DNA from: Phycisphaeraceae bacterium
GTDB lineage: Bacteria > Planctomycetota > Phycisphaerae > Phycisphaerales > UBA1924
Direction of reading: 5' to 3'
Length of the DNA: 64,000 bases
NCBI GenBank assembly: GCA_019636555.1
Contig: JAHBXH010000001.1
Location: forward strand, 2,452,928-2,516,927
Translations under genes and position numbers: made by a program
Shown: positions 9,005 through 17,398 of the stretch, piece after piece
Layout: each line of letters starts with the position of its first letter
Numbering within the stretch: the first letter of the stretch is position 1
The notes under the pieces: model-generated
Told to the model about the DNA's origin: nothing
What the model saw: the letters and a program-made list of their open reading frames with translations, nothing else
Databases searched by the model: none

Positions 9005-9354
9005 GTGGACGTGCATAAGACTCTTGCGTGTTTCGCGGCTTATTCGTTCGCGGGTTTGGCCCTCGCAGGCGGAGACTTCAACCCGCCGTCGTGGCGTGGA
9101 AGTCCGTACACAACAACCCAGGGCTGGATTTTCGTTTCGGGCGCGGCCATTGCGGGGGCGCTGCCGAGCAACGAACTGGTTCAGACACACAACACCAATT
9201 TCCTGCCGGAGAGCCAGTTTCTCTTCGGTGATATTTCGGGCCCGCACATTCTGGCGGTGAAGCGTCGATCGTCATCGACACGATCGTCCCCGCTCCCGGC
9301 GCCTTCGCGCTCGCCGGTGTGGCCCTGCTCGCCGCAGCACGCAGGCGAAGATAG
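9005..9354 (+). pseudogene. Remnant of a PEP-CTERM-like exported protein gene
   Basis: The frame opening at GTG 9005 (or GTG 9011, seven bases after GGAGG) encodes a signal peptide (HKTLACFAAYSFAGLALA) followed by GGDFNPPSWRGSPYTTTQGW, the usual mature N-terminus of a planctomycete PEP-CTERM-type family. From about 9262 a different frame encodes IDTIVPAPGAFALAGVALLAAARRRR and a TAG at 9352-9354, which is the VPAPG-hydrophobic-RRRR sorting tail normally ending that kind of protein. Head and tail are therefore out of frame, and the middle of the usual domain is missing. I read this as an internally deleted, frameshifted pseudogene. Sequencing error alone could explain the frame but not the missing length. 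Confidence 0.6.
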
Positions 9355-9592
9355 TTCGCACAACGGCCGCGTCAACTATGCCGCTGCCATCACGCGCCCG
9401 CCCCCCGGCATTCTGGAATGGTGCAACGCCGGTTGCAATTGCCTCGATGCCTTCGTCACACAGGCACTTGGTCGCTCCCGCCCCGGGGCCTCTGGACTCG
9501 CGTGTTATGCTTTTATTGCGTATTCGCGCGGGTGCATGCGTGGGCATTGCGGGGGATTCTCACAACTCATCGTTATCGTCAGGAGGCTTGTC

Positions 9593-11064
9593 ATGAGACG
9601 GACATGGTGTGCGATGATCGTCCTTTGTGGCTGCACGGCGCTCGCTCTCGAAGCCGCGGCACAAAGCCCGTTCTCACCCGGGTTCACATACCAGGGTCGT
9701 CTGCAAAGCGGCGGCAGGGGTGTCGTCACGCCGACTCGCGCATACTTCCGCCTTTACGACGTCGCGACGGGCGGATCGCAGATCGGCTCGACCTTCTCGA
9801 CGATTCTCTCCCCCGATGCCGCCGGCGCGTTCACCGTTGAACTGAACACCGCCGCGGAGTACGGAAGCGCGGCGTTCACCGGCGGGTCGCGCTTTCTTGA
9901 GATCGAAATCGACGCAGCCGGCGGAAATGTGGTGCTCTCACCCCGTGTATCCCTCTCGCCCGTACCGCACGCCATCACGGCAAGCTCGCTCGGGTCGCGG
10001 CTTCCCGGTGCCGCTTCGCCGCTGGTCAACATCGACCCGCAAGACCGGCTGGGCATCGGCACCACTTCGCCCCAGGCCGATCTGGATCTCAAGGGCAACA
10101 TGTATGTTGATCCGTCCGGGTTCGGCGGCGCCCCGACGATCACCTTTGCCGTCGGCGATACCGACACCGGGCTCAACTGGGGAAGCGACGGCCAGCTCTC
10201 GATCTTCGCGAACGCCATCGAGTATTTCCGCATCGACCCCGCGGGCCCGGTCAAACTTCGGGCGCCCGATGGAGCGAGCGGAAGTTTTCTGGCAAACGGC
10301 GGGCCCGGAACTTCGATGGAAATCACCGCTGGGAACGGCGGAACGGGAGGCACGCTCAAGAACGGAGGTAACGGCGGCGTCTTGACGCTCACCGCCGGCG
10401 CGGGCGGAGCGGGCGGCCTCGGCGGTCAGTCGGGCTTCCTCGGTTGGGTGCGCGTGACCAATCCGACCACCACGCCGTTCTTCGCGTTGATTCTCCGGGC
10501 GTGCAGATCGCGGCAATCGTCGACTTCGCAGCGGGCGGCGCCGTCAAGTGGGGCAGCGGCATGGACACGAGCGGGAACTATTACATAGACGACGTCGGCA
10601 ACGGCCGCGCTTTCACGATCCAGAAGGCCGGCGGAATCGCGATGGGCCCGGCCTTACCGACGGCGGGCACCAAGCTCGATGTGCAGGGCGCCTTGCGGTG
10701 TGTCGGCTTTACCAACGCTTCGAGCGCCCGCTACAAGCACGACGTGCGGCCCCTGCTCGACCGCCTGGTTCAGCTCGAACCCGTCGAATTCACCTGGAAC
10801 GAAAACATGCCCGAGATCGGATCCGTCGGTGGAACAAAGGATGTCGGCATGATCGCCGAAGATGTGGCCAAGGTTCTGCCCGAAGCGGTGACATTCATCG
10901 ACGGCAAGCCCGAAGGGCTGAACTACACGCGGCTCACCGCTTTGGCAATCCGGGCAATCAAGGACCAGCAGAGGGAACTTGAAAAGAAGGATCGCGAACT
11001 CGCGGCACTTCGCGAGCGATTGGATCGGCTCGAAAGTCTTGTTCAAGAGTCCGGCAGCCGGTGA
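9593..11064 (+). pseudogene. Exported tail-fibre-like protein with C-terminal S74 chaperone domain, one-base frameshift
   Basis: It starts at ATG 9593, with a perfect AGGAGG six bases upstream, and has a signal peptide (MRRTWCAMIVLCGCTALALE). The protein then runs through FTYQGRLQSGG (a repeated planctomycete secretome motif) and a Gly-rich, collagen-like stretch (GGTGGTLKNGGNGGVLTLTAG). At about 10486 the frame breaks: reading continues naturally one frame back as VDSPGVQIAAIVDF, as if one G were missing in GCG(G)TT. The second frame ends in a Peptidase_S74 intramolecular-chaperone domain (SSARYKHDVRPLLDRL, GMIAEDVAKVLPEAV, LNYTRLTALAIRAIK) and a coiled coil (EKKDRELAALRERLDRLES). S74 domains trimerise phage tail spikes and related fibres. 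No slippery site is visible. Confidence 0.75.
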
Positions 11065-11102
11065 GCGGATGGTTCGGTAGTGAGGATGAGCCGGCTGGCT
11101 GG

Positions 11103-11178
11103 AAAGGTCAGTGAGTTTGAATGGAGAAAAGACAAGGCAGAAATAAAAACTGACCTCGGAGGAACCCGAGGCCAGTGT
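11103..11178. repeat. Decayed copy of the REP-like repeat
   Basis: It contains AAGGTCAGTG, the GACAAGGCAGAAA middle segment and an imperfect hairpin (CTGACCTCGG, AGGAA loop, CCGAGGCCAG) seen in the full copies around the RAYT gene. It lies directly after the S74-domain gene, where the hairpin could act as a transcription stop. Confidence 0.6.
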
Positions 11179-11257
11179 GCGCATCGTTGGAGTGGAGTTT
11201 AAGAATCGAGGAATCGAGGAATCAAGGATGGCCAGAACCCATCCGTTGGATTCCTCG

Positions 11258-13495
11258 TCACGGACAAAGAAGTGCGTCGTATGCCGCCGCGAAGATTACA
11301 AAGTCGGCGTCATCCACAAACCCATCGCCGTTGAGATCGGCCGGGCAGCCCGGTGGCATGGCCAAGTCGGAACAATCGAGAATGTCGTAAGCGGCCGCGA
11401 AAATCACGAAGTCCGAATCATCCACCAGCCCGTCGTTGTTGAGGTCGCCGACACACTTCACTTTGATTTCAAGCAAACCGATACCCGTCGCGCTCTGCCC
11501 GTCCGGATTCGTGACCGTGAGATTCCGCAGCCCGGTCGCGGCCCCGCCCGAAACCGACACATTCAGGGTGAGCGACGTTTCGCTGTTGAAGGCGATCGAG
11601 TTCACCGTGATTCCCGCGCCGGAGAACGCGGTTTGCAGCCGGTTGAAACCCGGTTCGGTGTCGTAGAACGCAGACCCGGCGACGGACGTGCCGGTCACCG
11701 AGAGGCTCACATTGGCTTGGCCCTGCTCCACCGAGCCCGGCGTGATCAACGACGGCGTTGCCGGAGGTGGCGCGAGCAGCTTGGTCACCCGAATCGCCCA
11801 GGTATCGACGGCGCTCGCATACTCCGTGAAAGTCCACATGGACTGATCGTCTTCGGGATCGACGACGGTGCTCGAATAGTCTCCCCAGCGGTTCCGCCCG
11901 CTCCCGATGACGTTGTACGAACCGGCGCCCGCGACGATTGTGGTCGGGGCTTGGATCGTTCCGAGCGGATCGCTCGAGAGCCGTCCGGCCGCGGCGGCGG
12001 ACATGAAATTCACGGCGCCGCCGAAGCTTGCGCCGAGCCCCATGTGACCCTGGCCGCTCATCGCCACTGTCGGAAAGGTGTAATACCTCGGGCTCGAAGC
12101 GGCGCTGTCGAAGAGCGTGCCCGATTGCACGAGCGTCGGAGTTGCAGTCAGATTCCCGATCTGATACCAACGGGCGCCGTTGCGTCCGCCCGACGAGCTG
12201 GCCACTCCGGACGAGTTCACCTGGATGGTGTGCGCTGTCCAGAGCGTCCTGCTCCCGGTGGACCGGTTGCGGTAGATGCGCGCATCGTACAGCCGGGTAT
12301 TCAACGCATCGACGGCGGTTGTGCTCCCTTGCGCGGGAACGTTGATCGGATTCGCCGTCGTGGGAACGGTCAGCAGTATGTTTGACGAGATCGAGGGAGT
12401 GCCACCCGGATCACTGATCCGGCGGAGGACCAAGCGCCCGAGCGCGATATTGCTCGTGCCCAGGAAATAGCCTTCGGTTGCGGCCGGATCGTCATTGGAC
12501 ACACCCCGCGGCGAATACGGACCTTCGCCGCTGACCGGCGACATCTGGCGGAAAGTGGTCACCACGATCGGGCCGCCGCTCAGCACGCTCGACTTGCGGA
12601 CGACCCAGCCGGTCGTGCCCGTATACGATGGGTTGAACATGTTGCAGCCGATGTAGAGCGCGTTCGCGTCGACGCCGAGCGAGGGGTAGTCGGCCAACGC
12701 GCCGTTATCCGCGGTGCCGCCGCCGGTGGAGTCCTGCTGGAACTGATAGAACGTAAAGCTGGCGGTGCTCGTAATGACCGGGCCGCTGCTCACGGCGATC
12801 ATGATCCGGTTCGGCGACGAGGTGTTGATCATCACGACGAACCATCGCTGGCTGAGTTTGTCGTAGACAACCCGCGGGTCGCTGGTCGTCGAGCCGTTCC
12901 GCACCGAGTTGAAGAACGAGTCGGTCGTTGTGTTGACCGCAGTGAGGACGCCCGCTTTCGTAAAGACGCGGATCCTTCCATTCAGAGGCGTCATGATCTG
13001 GGTCGGCCCGACGTCGCCCATCGTGTCCGGCGGAATAAACCCCGACTGCGCGATGGTGGCCGCGATGAAGTCGTTGCTGATCGTCTGGGGCAGCAGCATG
13101 CCCTCATCAAATCCGTTGACGTGCTGCATCACGCGTGACGGAAACCCGCTGCCGGAAACAACGTTCCAGTTTCCGTCGAACGGCCACTTCGGCACCGCCG
13201 CCGACGCCGGGTCCTGCATCATGAAGTTGCTGTGATGGTCAAAGAAGAACGGCTTGACCTCGCGGACAAACCCGGGAATCAGAGAATCTCGCGCGACGAT
13301 CTCCTGCACCGACTCGGTAATTCCCCGTTCGCCGACCCAGGGCACGCCGACGGTTTCGCCGAGTGGCTGGCCGGTCTGCACGGGCTGCGCCAACGCAACC
13401 TGTGCCTGCAACGCTCCGGCCATGACGGCCAAAATCATCGCGCCAGCGCGAATCCCGTTCCGCAAGGCTTTCGCTCCGTCTTCACGTGTTCTCAT
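11258..13495 (-). CDS. Large exported protein with IPT/TIG-like domain and dockerin-like pair
   Basis: About 745 residues. The ATG at 13495 follows AGAGAGGG and gives a signal peptide ending near QVALAQ; the frame is open to 13519. The long central part contains repeated beta-propeller-like segments (DPRVVYDKLSQRWFVVMI, ALADYPSLGVDANALYIGCN, GRNRWGDYSSTVVDPEDD), a pattern often seen in secreted proteins with sialidase or propeller folds. Around residues 590-690 is a transcription-factor-immunoglobulin-like (IPT/TIG) domain (PSLITPGSVEQGQANVSLSV... LRNLTVTNPDGQSATG). Two EF-hand-like repeats ending in LLCP close the protein. Probably an extracellular or surface protein; no enzyme active site was recognised. 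Confidence 0.83.
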   Translation of the reverse strand: MRTREDGAKALRNGIRAGAMILAVMAGALQAQVALAQPVQTGQPLGETVGVPWVGERGITESVQEIVARDSLIPGFVREVKPFFFDHHSNFMMQDPASAAVPKWPFDGNWNVVSGSGFPSRVMQHVNGFDEGMLLPQTISNDFIAATIAQSGFIPPDTMGDVGPTQIMTPLNGRIRVFTKAGVLTAVNTTTDSFFNSVRNGSTTSDPRVVYDKLSQRWFVVMINTSSPNRIMIAVSSGPVITSTASFTFYQFQQDSTGGGTADNGALADYPSLGVDANALYIGCNMFNPSYTGTTGWVVRKSSVLSGGPIVVTTFRQMSPVSGEGPYSPRGVSNDDPAATEGYFLGTSNIALGRLVLRRISDPGGTPSISSNILLTVPTTANPINVPAQGSTTAVDALNTRLYDARIYRNRSTGSRTLWTAHTIQVNSSGVASSSGGRNGARWYQIGNLTATPTLVQSGTLFDSAASSPRYYTFPTVAMSGQGHMGLGASFGGAVNFMSAAAAGRLSSDPLGTIQAPTTIVAGAGSYNVIGSGRNRWGDYSSTVVDPEDDQSMWTFTEYASAVDTWAIRVTKLLAPPPATPSLITPGSVEQGQANVSLSVTGTSVAGSAFYDTEPGFNRLQTAFSGAGITVNSIAFNSETSLTLNVSVSGGAATGLRNLTVTNPDGQSATGIGLLEIKVKCVGDLNNDGLVDDSDFVIFAAAYDILDCSDLAMPPGCPADLNGDGFVDDADFVIFAAAYDALLCP

Positions 13496-13767
13496 AGCAC
13501 CCTCTCTCTGAACGGCCATCAGGTACTTCCCCGCACCGAATCCCCCTCCCGGGCAACGGCGCGGGCAAAACTAAACGTTCCTTTAGAATACTGCAATCCA
13601 GTGGTCGCTGGCGCTCAGTTTTTGCCAAGAATCCGGCGTTCTTCGGATCAAATTTCCACGATTCATCTTGATTCAGCCGCGTGCCGAAACGCGAGCGGCG
13701 GGCGGCATCGTGCCACAGACATTGGCTTGATAGAGTCGGCGCCACCCGCCGCGACCCTTGTTTCCCC

Positions 13768-13807
13768 GAAAAGAAACACGCTGACCTCAAGCGGTGAGAT
13801 CAGCGTG
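13768..13807 (-). terminator. Rho-independent terminator of the PEP-CTERM-like gene
   Basis: A long near-perfect stem (CACGCTGA-x-CTCA, 5-base loop, TGAG-x-TCAGCGTG, at 13777-13807) is followed on the minus strand by TTTCTTTTC. It sits 31 bp beyond the stop of the 13839-14528 gene. The remaining DNA up to 13838 and from 13496 to 13767 shows no convincing gene. Confidence 0.8.
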
Positions 13808-13838
13808 CAGGAAGCGTGAGATTGGGGAAGCGTGGGGG

Positions 13839-14528
13839 TCAGCAGGCTCCGTTGCGGCGACGACGCGTGGCGATGAGCGCGAGTGCAAGGAATGCCCCGG
13901 GCGCGCCGGGGGCGGGAACCTGGAAGGTAAAATTGGATTGGGTCATCTGACCGACTTCGCCGTTGGGGGCTTGCGCGCCTGTTTCAAAGATCGAGAGGCG
14001 ATAGTTCCCCGCGGTGAGGACGCCGGTCCAGTTCACATCGATGGGCTGCCAATTCGGGCTGTTCCAATCCGCGACGAAGCTGCGCAAAACTGTCGGCGTG
14101 CCGGAGATCCGCTCGAGCTTGAGCGTGGTGTTGCCGTTGAGTCCGCGGATGAAGCTGCCGGCAAGCGCGTACGACTCGGTCGTCGAGAGGTTGAAGTTGA
14201 GTTCGAACGAAGAGGTTTCGTACTGGCCGTAGCGATTGGAACCCGCGGGCGGACCGGACGTTCCCCATGCGCTGGTGTAGCCGCGGTAGGTCGCGCCGAA
14301 AGCCGAGAGCGAAGACTCCTGGTACACGTTCGCGGGGTTGGGATTCCCCGGATTGGTGTAGACAATAAACGGATTGAACGAAGTTGTGGAACCGAGCGAG
14401 GAAGAGGAATTGCCCTCAAGCCAATTCCAACTCACTCTCTTGACTTCAGAAAAGCGGGATTGGACGGTGTACGCGCTCAGTGCGCTCGAAGCGATCCCCA
14501 TAGCGAGGGCGGCAGTCAGTAACTTCAT
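13839..14528 (-). CDS. Exported PEP-CTERM-like sorted protein
   Basis: A 229-residue protein whose ATG at 14528 follows GAGGAGGAG. It has a signal peptide (MKLLTAALAMGIASSALS) and a beta-rich domain (VQSRFSEVKRVSWNWLEGN..., AGNYRLSIFETGA, TQSNFTFQ), and ends with VPAPGAPGAFLALALIATRRRR. That terminal layout (VPAPG turn, hydrophobic helix, Arg cluster) is the PEP-CTERM/exosortase-type sorting signal common in Phycisphaerae. It is the intact counterpart of the tail seen in the 9005-9354 pseudogene. The function of the main domain is unknown. Confidence 0.85.
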   Translation of the reverse strand: MKLLTAALAMGIASSALSAYTVQSRFSEVKRVSWNWLEGNSSSSLGSTTSFNPFIVYTNPGNPNPANVYQESSLSAFGATYRGYTSAWGTSGPPAGSNRYGQYETSSFELNFNLSTTESYALAGSFIRGLNGNTTLKLERISGTPTVLRSFVADWNSPNWQPIDVNWTGVLTAGNYRLSIFETGAQAPNGEVGQMTQSNFTFQVPAPGAPGAFLALALIATRRRRNGAC

Positions 14529-14814
14529 GGTCTCCTCCTCAATAGTTCCCCAGAGCAGAGGTAATTTATCGCCCGCGACACGGCAACGCAAGCAATAACC
14601 GAATGTGACCTACGACATGAACAGAATTCGGCCACGCGTCGAGGTGGCGGCAAGGTCGTTCCGCGGATCTGGGCTTCTGCTCGTCGGTGGGCTTGGGAGG
14701 GGAGGGAGAAAAGGCGGAAAGACACACACTGGCTTCGGGGAACCAAGGTCTTTTGCACGCGTGTGTAGGGTTCGGGGTCGCGGAATCAGGGAAGGTCAGC
14801 GCCCCCAGCCCTCT

Positions 14815-15114
14815 TCACCGGCACCCCGTCGGGGTTGAATCGAAACGTCCAGTCGGGCGGATGCGCGGCAAGGGGGTATAGCCCGCGCCGGCCATGCTCG
14901 CAACGAACGCCTCGCAAAGTTCGAGCGACGGGAAGTCCACATGAACCACATCGTGGTGGCTGAGCAAGGCGCACGCCTGGAAACTCGCGGGAAGAAGAAA
15001 GCAGTCCTCGCTGAATCTGCTCAGCTCGACAAGCGTGGAGACGAGCAATTCTCTCTCGGTCTCTTCGAATGCAATCGCGCCATCGAGCTTCTGATAGTCG
15101 GCGGCTGGTGGCAT
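14815..15114 (-). CDS. Small hypothetical protein
   Basis: A 99-residue open frame with normal amino-acid composition (MPPAADYQKLDGAIAFEETERELLVSTLVELSRFSED...; HHDVVHVDFPSLELCEAFVASM). It is not recognised. There is no Shine-Dalgarno sequence before the ATG, whose upstream edge touches the left REP-like repeat. It could be a real short gene or chance coding in GC-rich DNA. The stretch 14,600-14,800 to its left looks like another decayed repeat copy (GGGAGAAAAGGCGGAAAGACACACACTGG-like). Confidence 0.35.
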   Translation of the reverse strand: MPPAADYQKLDGAIAFEETERELLVSTLVELSRFSEDCFLLPASFQACALLSHHDVVHVDFPSLELCEAFVASMAGAGYTPLPRIRPTGRFDSTPTGCR

Positions 15115-15118
15115 TGAC

Positions 15119-15221
15119 GTCGTGGCACTGACCTTGTTTCAAGGTCAGTGGGTTTGGATCGGAAAGCAGAAAAGGCAGAAAGACACATGGACGTCGAATG
15201 AACCGACATCATTGCCACGAC
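15119..15221. repeat. REP-like repeat, left copy flanking the RAYT gene
   Basis: It is bounded by a 9-bp inverted repeat (GTCGTGGCA at 15119-15127 and TGCCACGAC at 15213-15221). Inside is a perfect hairpin, CACTGACCTT/GTTTC loop/AAGGTCAGTG (15126-15150), then the segment GAAAGCAGAAAAGGCAGAAA and a second, imperfect hairpin around ACGTCGAATGAACCGACAT. It abuts the stop codon side of the RAYT gene. Confidence 0.85.
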
Positions 15222-15857
15222 TTACATGAATCCCCGCGCGGCAAGAAATCCGGCGAGTTCGTCGTCGTAGAGCGGCGGAGGATCGCACGGGAGTCCGTCA
15301 TGTTCGCCCATCCACCAGCGGACGCTCGACCACTCCCACTGCTCCGGGCGATCGACGAGGCCGCGCTTCACGGGGTTGCGGTGGACGTAGCGGACTTCTT
15401 TCATGAACTCGCAGTGGTCGCGCACGTTGCGGTCGAAGCCCCCTCCGGGTTGCCAGAACCGCGGACGGCCGGTGGGGCCGAGGATCTTGAGGAGGATCGG
15501 CGCTCGGAGTTCTTTCCAACGCGCGAGGATGCGGATCGACGTCTTGAGTTTGATGGATTTCAGGATCGTCGCCATCGGGGCTTTGCGGCGAGTGTGCATC
15601 AGGATGTGCACGTGCTCGGGCATGACGACCCAGGCGTAGAGGGCGAACCCGAATTCCTCGCGGGCTTCGTAGAGACAATCGACGAAGACTTTTCGTGCGC
15701 CGGGTTTGCTGAGGAGAGTCAGTCCGCGGAAGCAGGAGAAGGTGATGAATCGGACTCCGTGCTCGCGGCGATGGAGTTTCTTGCTGGGAGGCCTGAGAAT
15801 GTCGATGGGGAGCGACACGAAGAGGAAGATACAAGAATGGTGAGCGATTCGTGGCAC
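15222..15857 (-). CDS. REP-associated tyrosine transposase (RAYT, Y1_Tnp)
   Basis: About 200 residues of the Y1/HUH transposase family. The metal-binding HxH is PEHVHIL (His82 and His84 from the longest start), and the catalytic Tyr is in EVRYVHRNPVKRGLV (about Tyr157). The FWQPGGGFDRNVRD segment is typical of RAYTs, and the protein lacks the zinc-finger parts of larger transposases. RAYTs bind, nick and spread REP hairpins; this gene is immediately enclosed by two such structured repeats, which strongly supports the call. The start is uncertain: GTG at 15857 lies inside the right-hand repeat, and GTG at 15818 is an alternative. Confidence 0.9.
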   Translation of the reverse strand: MPRIAHHSCIFLFVSLPIDILRPPSKKLHRREHGVRFITFSCFRGLTLLSKPGARKVFVDCLYEAREEFGFALYAWVVMPEHVHILMHTRRKAPMATILKSIKLKTSIRILARWKELRAPILLKILGPTGRPRFWQPGGGFDRNVRDHCEFMKEVRYVHRNPVKRGLVDRPEQWEWSSVRWWMGEHDGLPCDPPPLYDDELAGFLAARGFM

Positions 15858-16010
15858 TGACCTTGCTTCAAGGTCAGTGGGTTTGCGTTCGGGAAGCAGA
15901 AAAGGCAGAAACGCACACTGACGTCGGAGGAACCGACGTCAGTGCCACGACGCGTGGGGTGAGTTTCGCGGGTCGAAGTGGAGGCAACGTCAGGGCCATC
16001 TGCCGGATCC
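15851..16010. repeat. REP-like repeat, right copy flanking the RAYT gene
   Basis: The best-preserved copy. GTGGCACTGAC (15851-) and GTCAGTGCCAC (-15949) form outer inverted ends. The first hairpin is CACTGACCTT/GCTTC/AAGGTCAGTG (15855-15879). The second is a perfect 12-bp stem, CACTGACGTCGG/AGGAA/CCGACGTCAGTG (15916-15944). Between them lies GGAAGCAGAAAAGGCAGAAA. The following CGACGCGTGGGGTGAGTTTCG...GGAGGCAACGTCAGGGCCA is also found after the 21.7 kb copy, so the unit is about 160 bp. Confidence 0.88.
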
Positions 16011-16038
16011 CCCACTAGGTTTCTGTATTCTGCTTCTC

Positions 16039-16773
16039 TTGAAACAGGGCCGACACAAACTCTTGATTCTCGCGGATGACGCGAAAGAGATGGTGAAGGA
16101 TGCGAAACTTGCATCGATGGGCGAACGGCTGTGCATGGCTGTGAACGCATGGCTGGAGGCTGGGCGGCGGAAACGTGTATCGCCTTCGTGGTTTCGAGAT
16201 GCGGAGAAGCTTGTTCAGAGCAAGTATGTGTATGCCGTTATTGCCGGCGCGCGTTGTGCAGGCTGCATTGCTTGTGCCCACGCCGAGCCGACAGAATGGC
16301 TGACGTCCCTATTTCGGAAGTCGCCGGCGAAAGCGCGCTTGTTGATGCTGCGGTATTCGACGCTCAAGAAGCCGCGGCCGGAAGATGCAGCGGATCAAAT
16401 GATCCGCGCTGGCTTTGTCGATCGTGTGTTTGATGTTCGCCTGGAAGCGTGCTCGCGAACGGTGAAGTGGGAGTGCAAGGAGTACGTGCCGGACGTTCGA
16501 GAGATGCTCACCAACGAAAAGGACGCGGAGCGTCGTTCGTATGTTGAACAAGACCTCGCAATGCTTGAGAAAGGTTACTGGCTGGATTTGAAAGAGGAGT
16601 TTGGCGGTTTCAGCTACGGTGTTTCGAATGTGCACGGCAGGACGTACGGCCGTGTATCGAAGAAGGCGTTTGAGTCGATGAGCGAGCAGGAAGTGATGAA
16701 GCGAGTTCGGGAGGCGCACGACGACTACAGGTCGAAATCGTGGGACTGGTTGCAAGAGGTGAATCGGGGTTGA
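16039..16773 (+). CDS. Hypothetical protein upstream of rraB-like gene
   Basis: About 244 residues, rich in charged helices (KLLILADDAKEMVKDAKLASMGERL, RVSPSWFRDAEKLV, DVREMLTNEKDAERRSYVEQDLAML, SMSEQEVMKRVREAHDDYRSKSWDWL). I do not recognise a family. The first in-frame start is a TTG at 16039 without a ribosome binding site; ATGs begin at about residue 18. It ends nine bases before the RraB-like gene, so the two are probably co-transcribed. Composition is AT-richer than the housekeeping parts of the window, and the pair lies between a REP-like repeat and an IS110 relic, suggesting acquired DNA. Confidence 0.6.
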   Translation: MKQGRHKLLILADDAKEMVKDAKLASMGERLCMAVNAWLEAGRRKRVSPSWFRDAEKLVQSKYVYAVIAGARCAGCIACAHAEPTEWLTSLFRKSPAKARLLMLRYSTLKKPRPEDAADQMIRAGFVDRVFDVRLEACSRTVKWECKEYVPDVREMLTNEKDAERRSYVEQDLAMLEKGYWLDLKEEFGGFSYGVSNVHGRTYGRVSKKAFESMSEQEVMKRVREAHDDYRSKSWDWLQEVNRG

Positions 16774-16782
16774 GGGCGCGCG

Positions 16783-17118
16783 ATGACACTCAATCTTCCA
16801 AGCGATAGTGACGGAGATGCACTTCGCCGGCTCTGGCAAAGCGGATCGGACCTTACGCGTCCGATGACAATTGACTTTGCTATGTCGGTCCCAAACGAAC
16901 AAGCTGGTGCAGCGTTCGCGGCCGCAGCAACTCGGCTCGGGTATCAAGCGGACCTCGACAAAGACGAGCCTTCTGGTGAGTGGATTTGCTATTGCAGCAG
17001 ACGGATGGTTCCCTCGCACACGGCGATCTTGGATGCGCAACGCGAGCTGAATATCGCGGGGCGACCGTTCGGGGCGGAAGCGGATGGGTGGGGAAGCTTT
17101 GGGAATGCGGGTGAGTAG
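16783..17118 (+). CDS. RraB-family (ribonuclease E inhibitor-like) protein
   Basis: A 111-residue protein that matches the RraB family along its length: an N-terminal SDGDALRRLWQSGSDLTRPMTIDF block (DGD.LR.L...G.DL..P..IDF), a GYQADLDKD strand, RMVPSHTAILDAQRELN, and the ending DGWGSF. In gammaproteobacteria RraB binds RNase E and lowers its activity. Many bacteria carry family members of unknown target, and whether this one acts on a nuclease here is inference only. It starts at an ATG nine bases after the preceding gene; the downstream 70 bp run into an IS110 relic. Confidence 0.8.
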   Translation: MTLNLPSDSDGDALRRLWQSGSDLTRPMTIDFAMSVPNEQAGAAFAAAATRLGYQADLDKDEPSGEWICYCSRRMVPSHTAILDAQRELNIAGRPFGAEADGWGSFGNAGE

Positions 17119-17187
17119 ACGTTCCTGCGGCAACACCAGGAATGAGATCGGGGCTTGGTGACGAGAGGAAAAGTGCGACCGGACTTA

Positions 17188-17352
17188 GCACCCGCCCGCC
17201 GGCATCAACCACGCAGACCTGCACGCTCCGACGGTGATAATCCAGCCCCCCATGCACAGGTACAGAGCCTGTTGCTCCTTGATGGGATTGCTACGTCCCA
17301 CCGGGATCGTTCTCCGGAAGGAGCAGCAGGCCTTCATACCCATCGCGCCGTA
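17188..17352 (-). mobile_element. IS110-family element relic, copy A (5' end only)
   Basis: The minus strand encodes [21 protein letters not shown], the RuvC-like N-terminus of IS110 transposases, then the reading matches nothing. Upstream of that (17259-17352) is the same non-coding left end as in copies B and C, including GCCTGTTGCTCC...GGAGCAGCAGGC and the outer edge CCCATCGCGCC. The ATG seen in copy C is missing here. Only the first 20 or so codons survive, so it is inert as a transposase. It accounts for most of the gap 17,119-17,398. Confidence 0.8.
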
Positions 17353-17398
17353 GAAGGAGGGAATATCGGTGCCACCCGTTGACGGCGCATGAACAAGT

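Noticed and set aside
9593..11064. Programmed -1 frameshifting as an explanation of the S74 gene break
   Set aside because: No X-XXY-YYZ slippery heptamer or downstream pseudoknot-like stem was seen at 10480-10500.
11177..12385. 402-codon plus-strand frame opposite the large dockerin protein
   Set aside because: Arg/Gly-rich antisense frame without signal or motifs; the minus-strand protein has a signal peptide, propeller-like segments and a dockerin pair.
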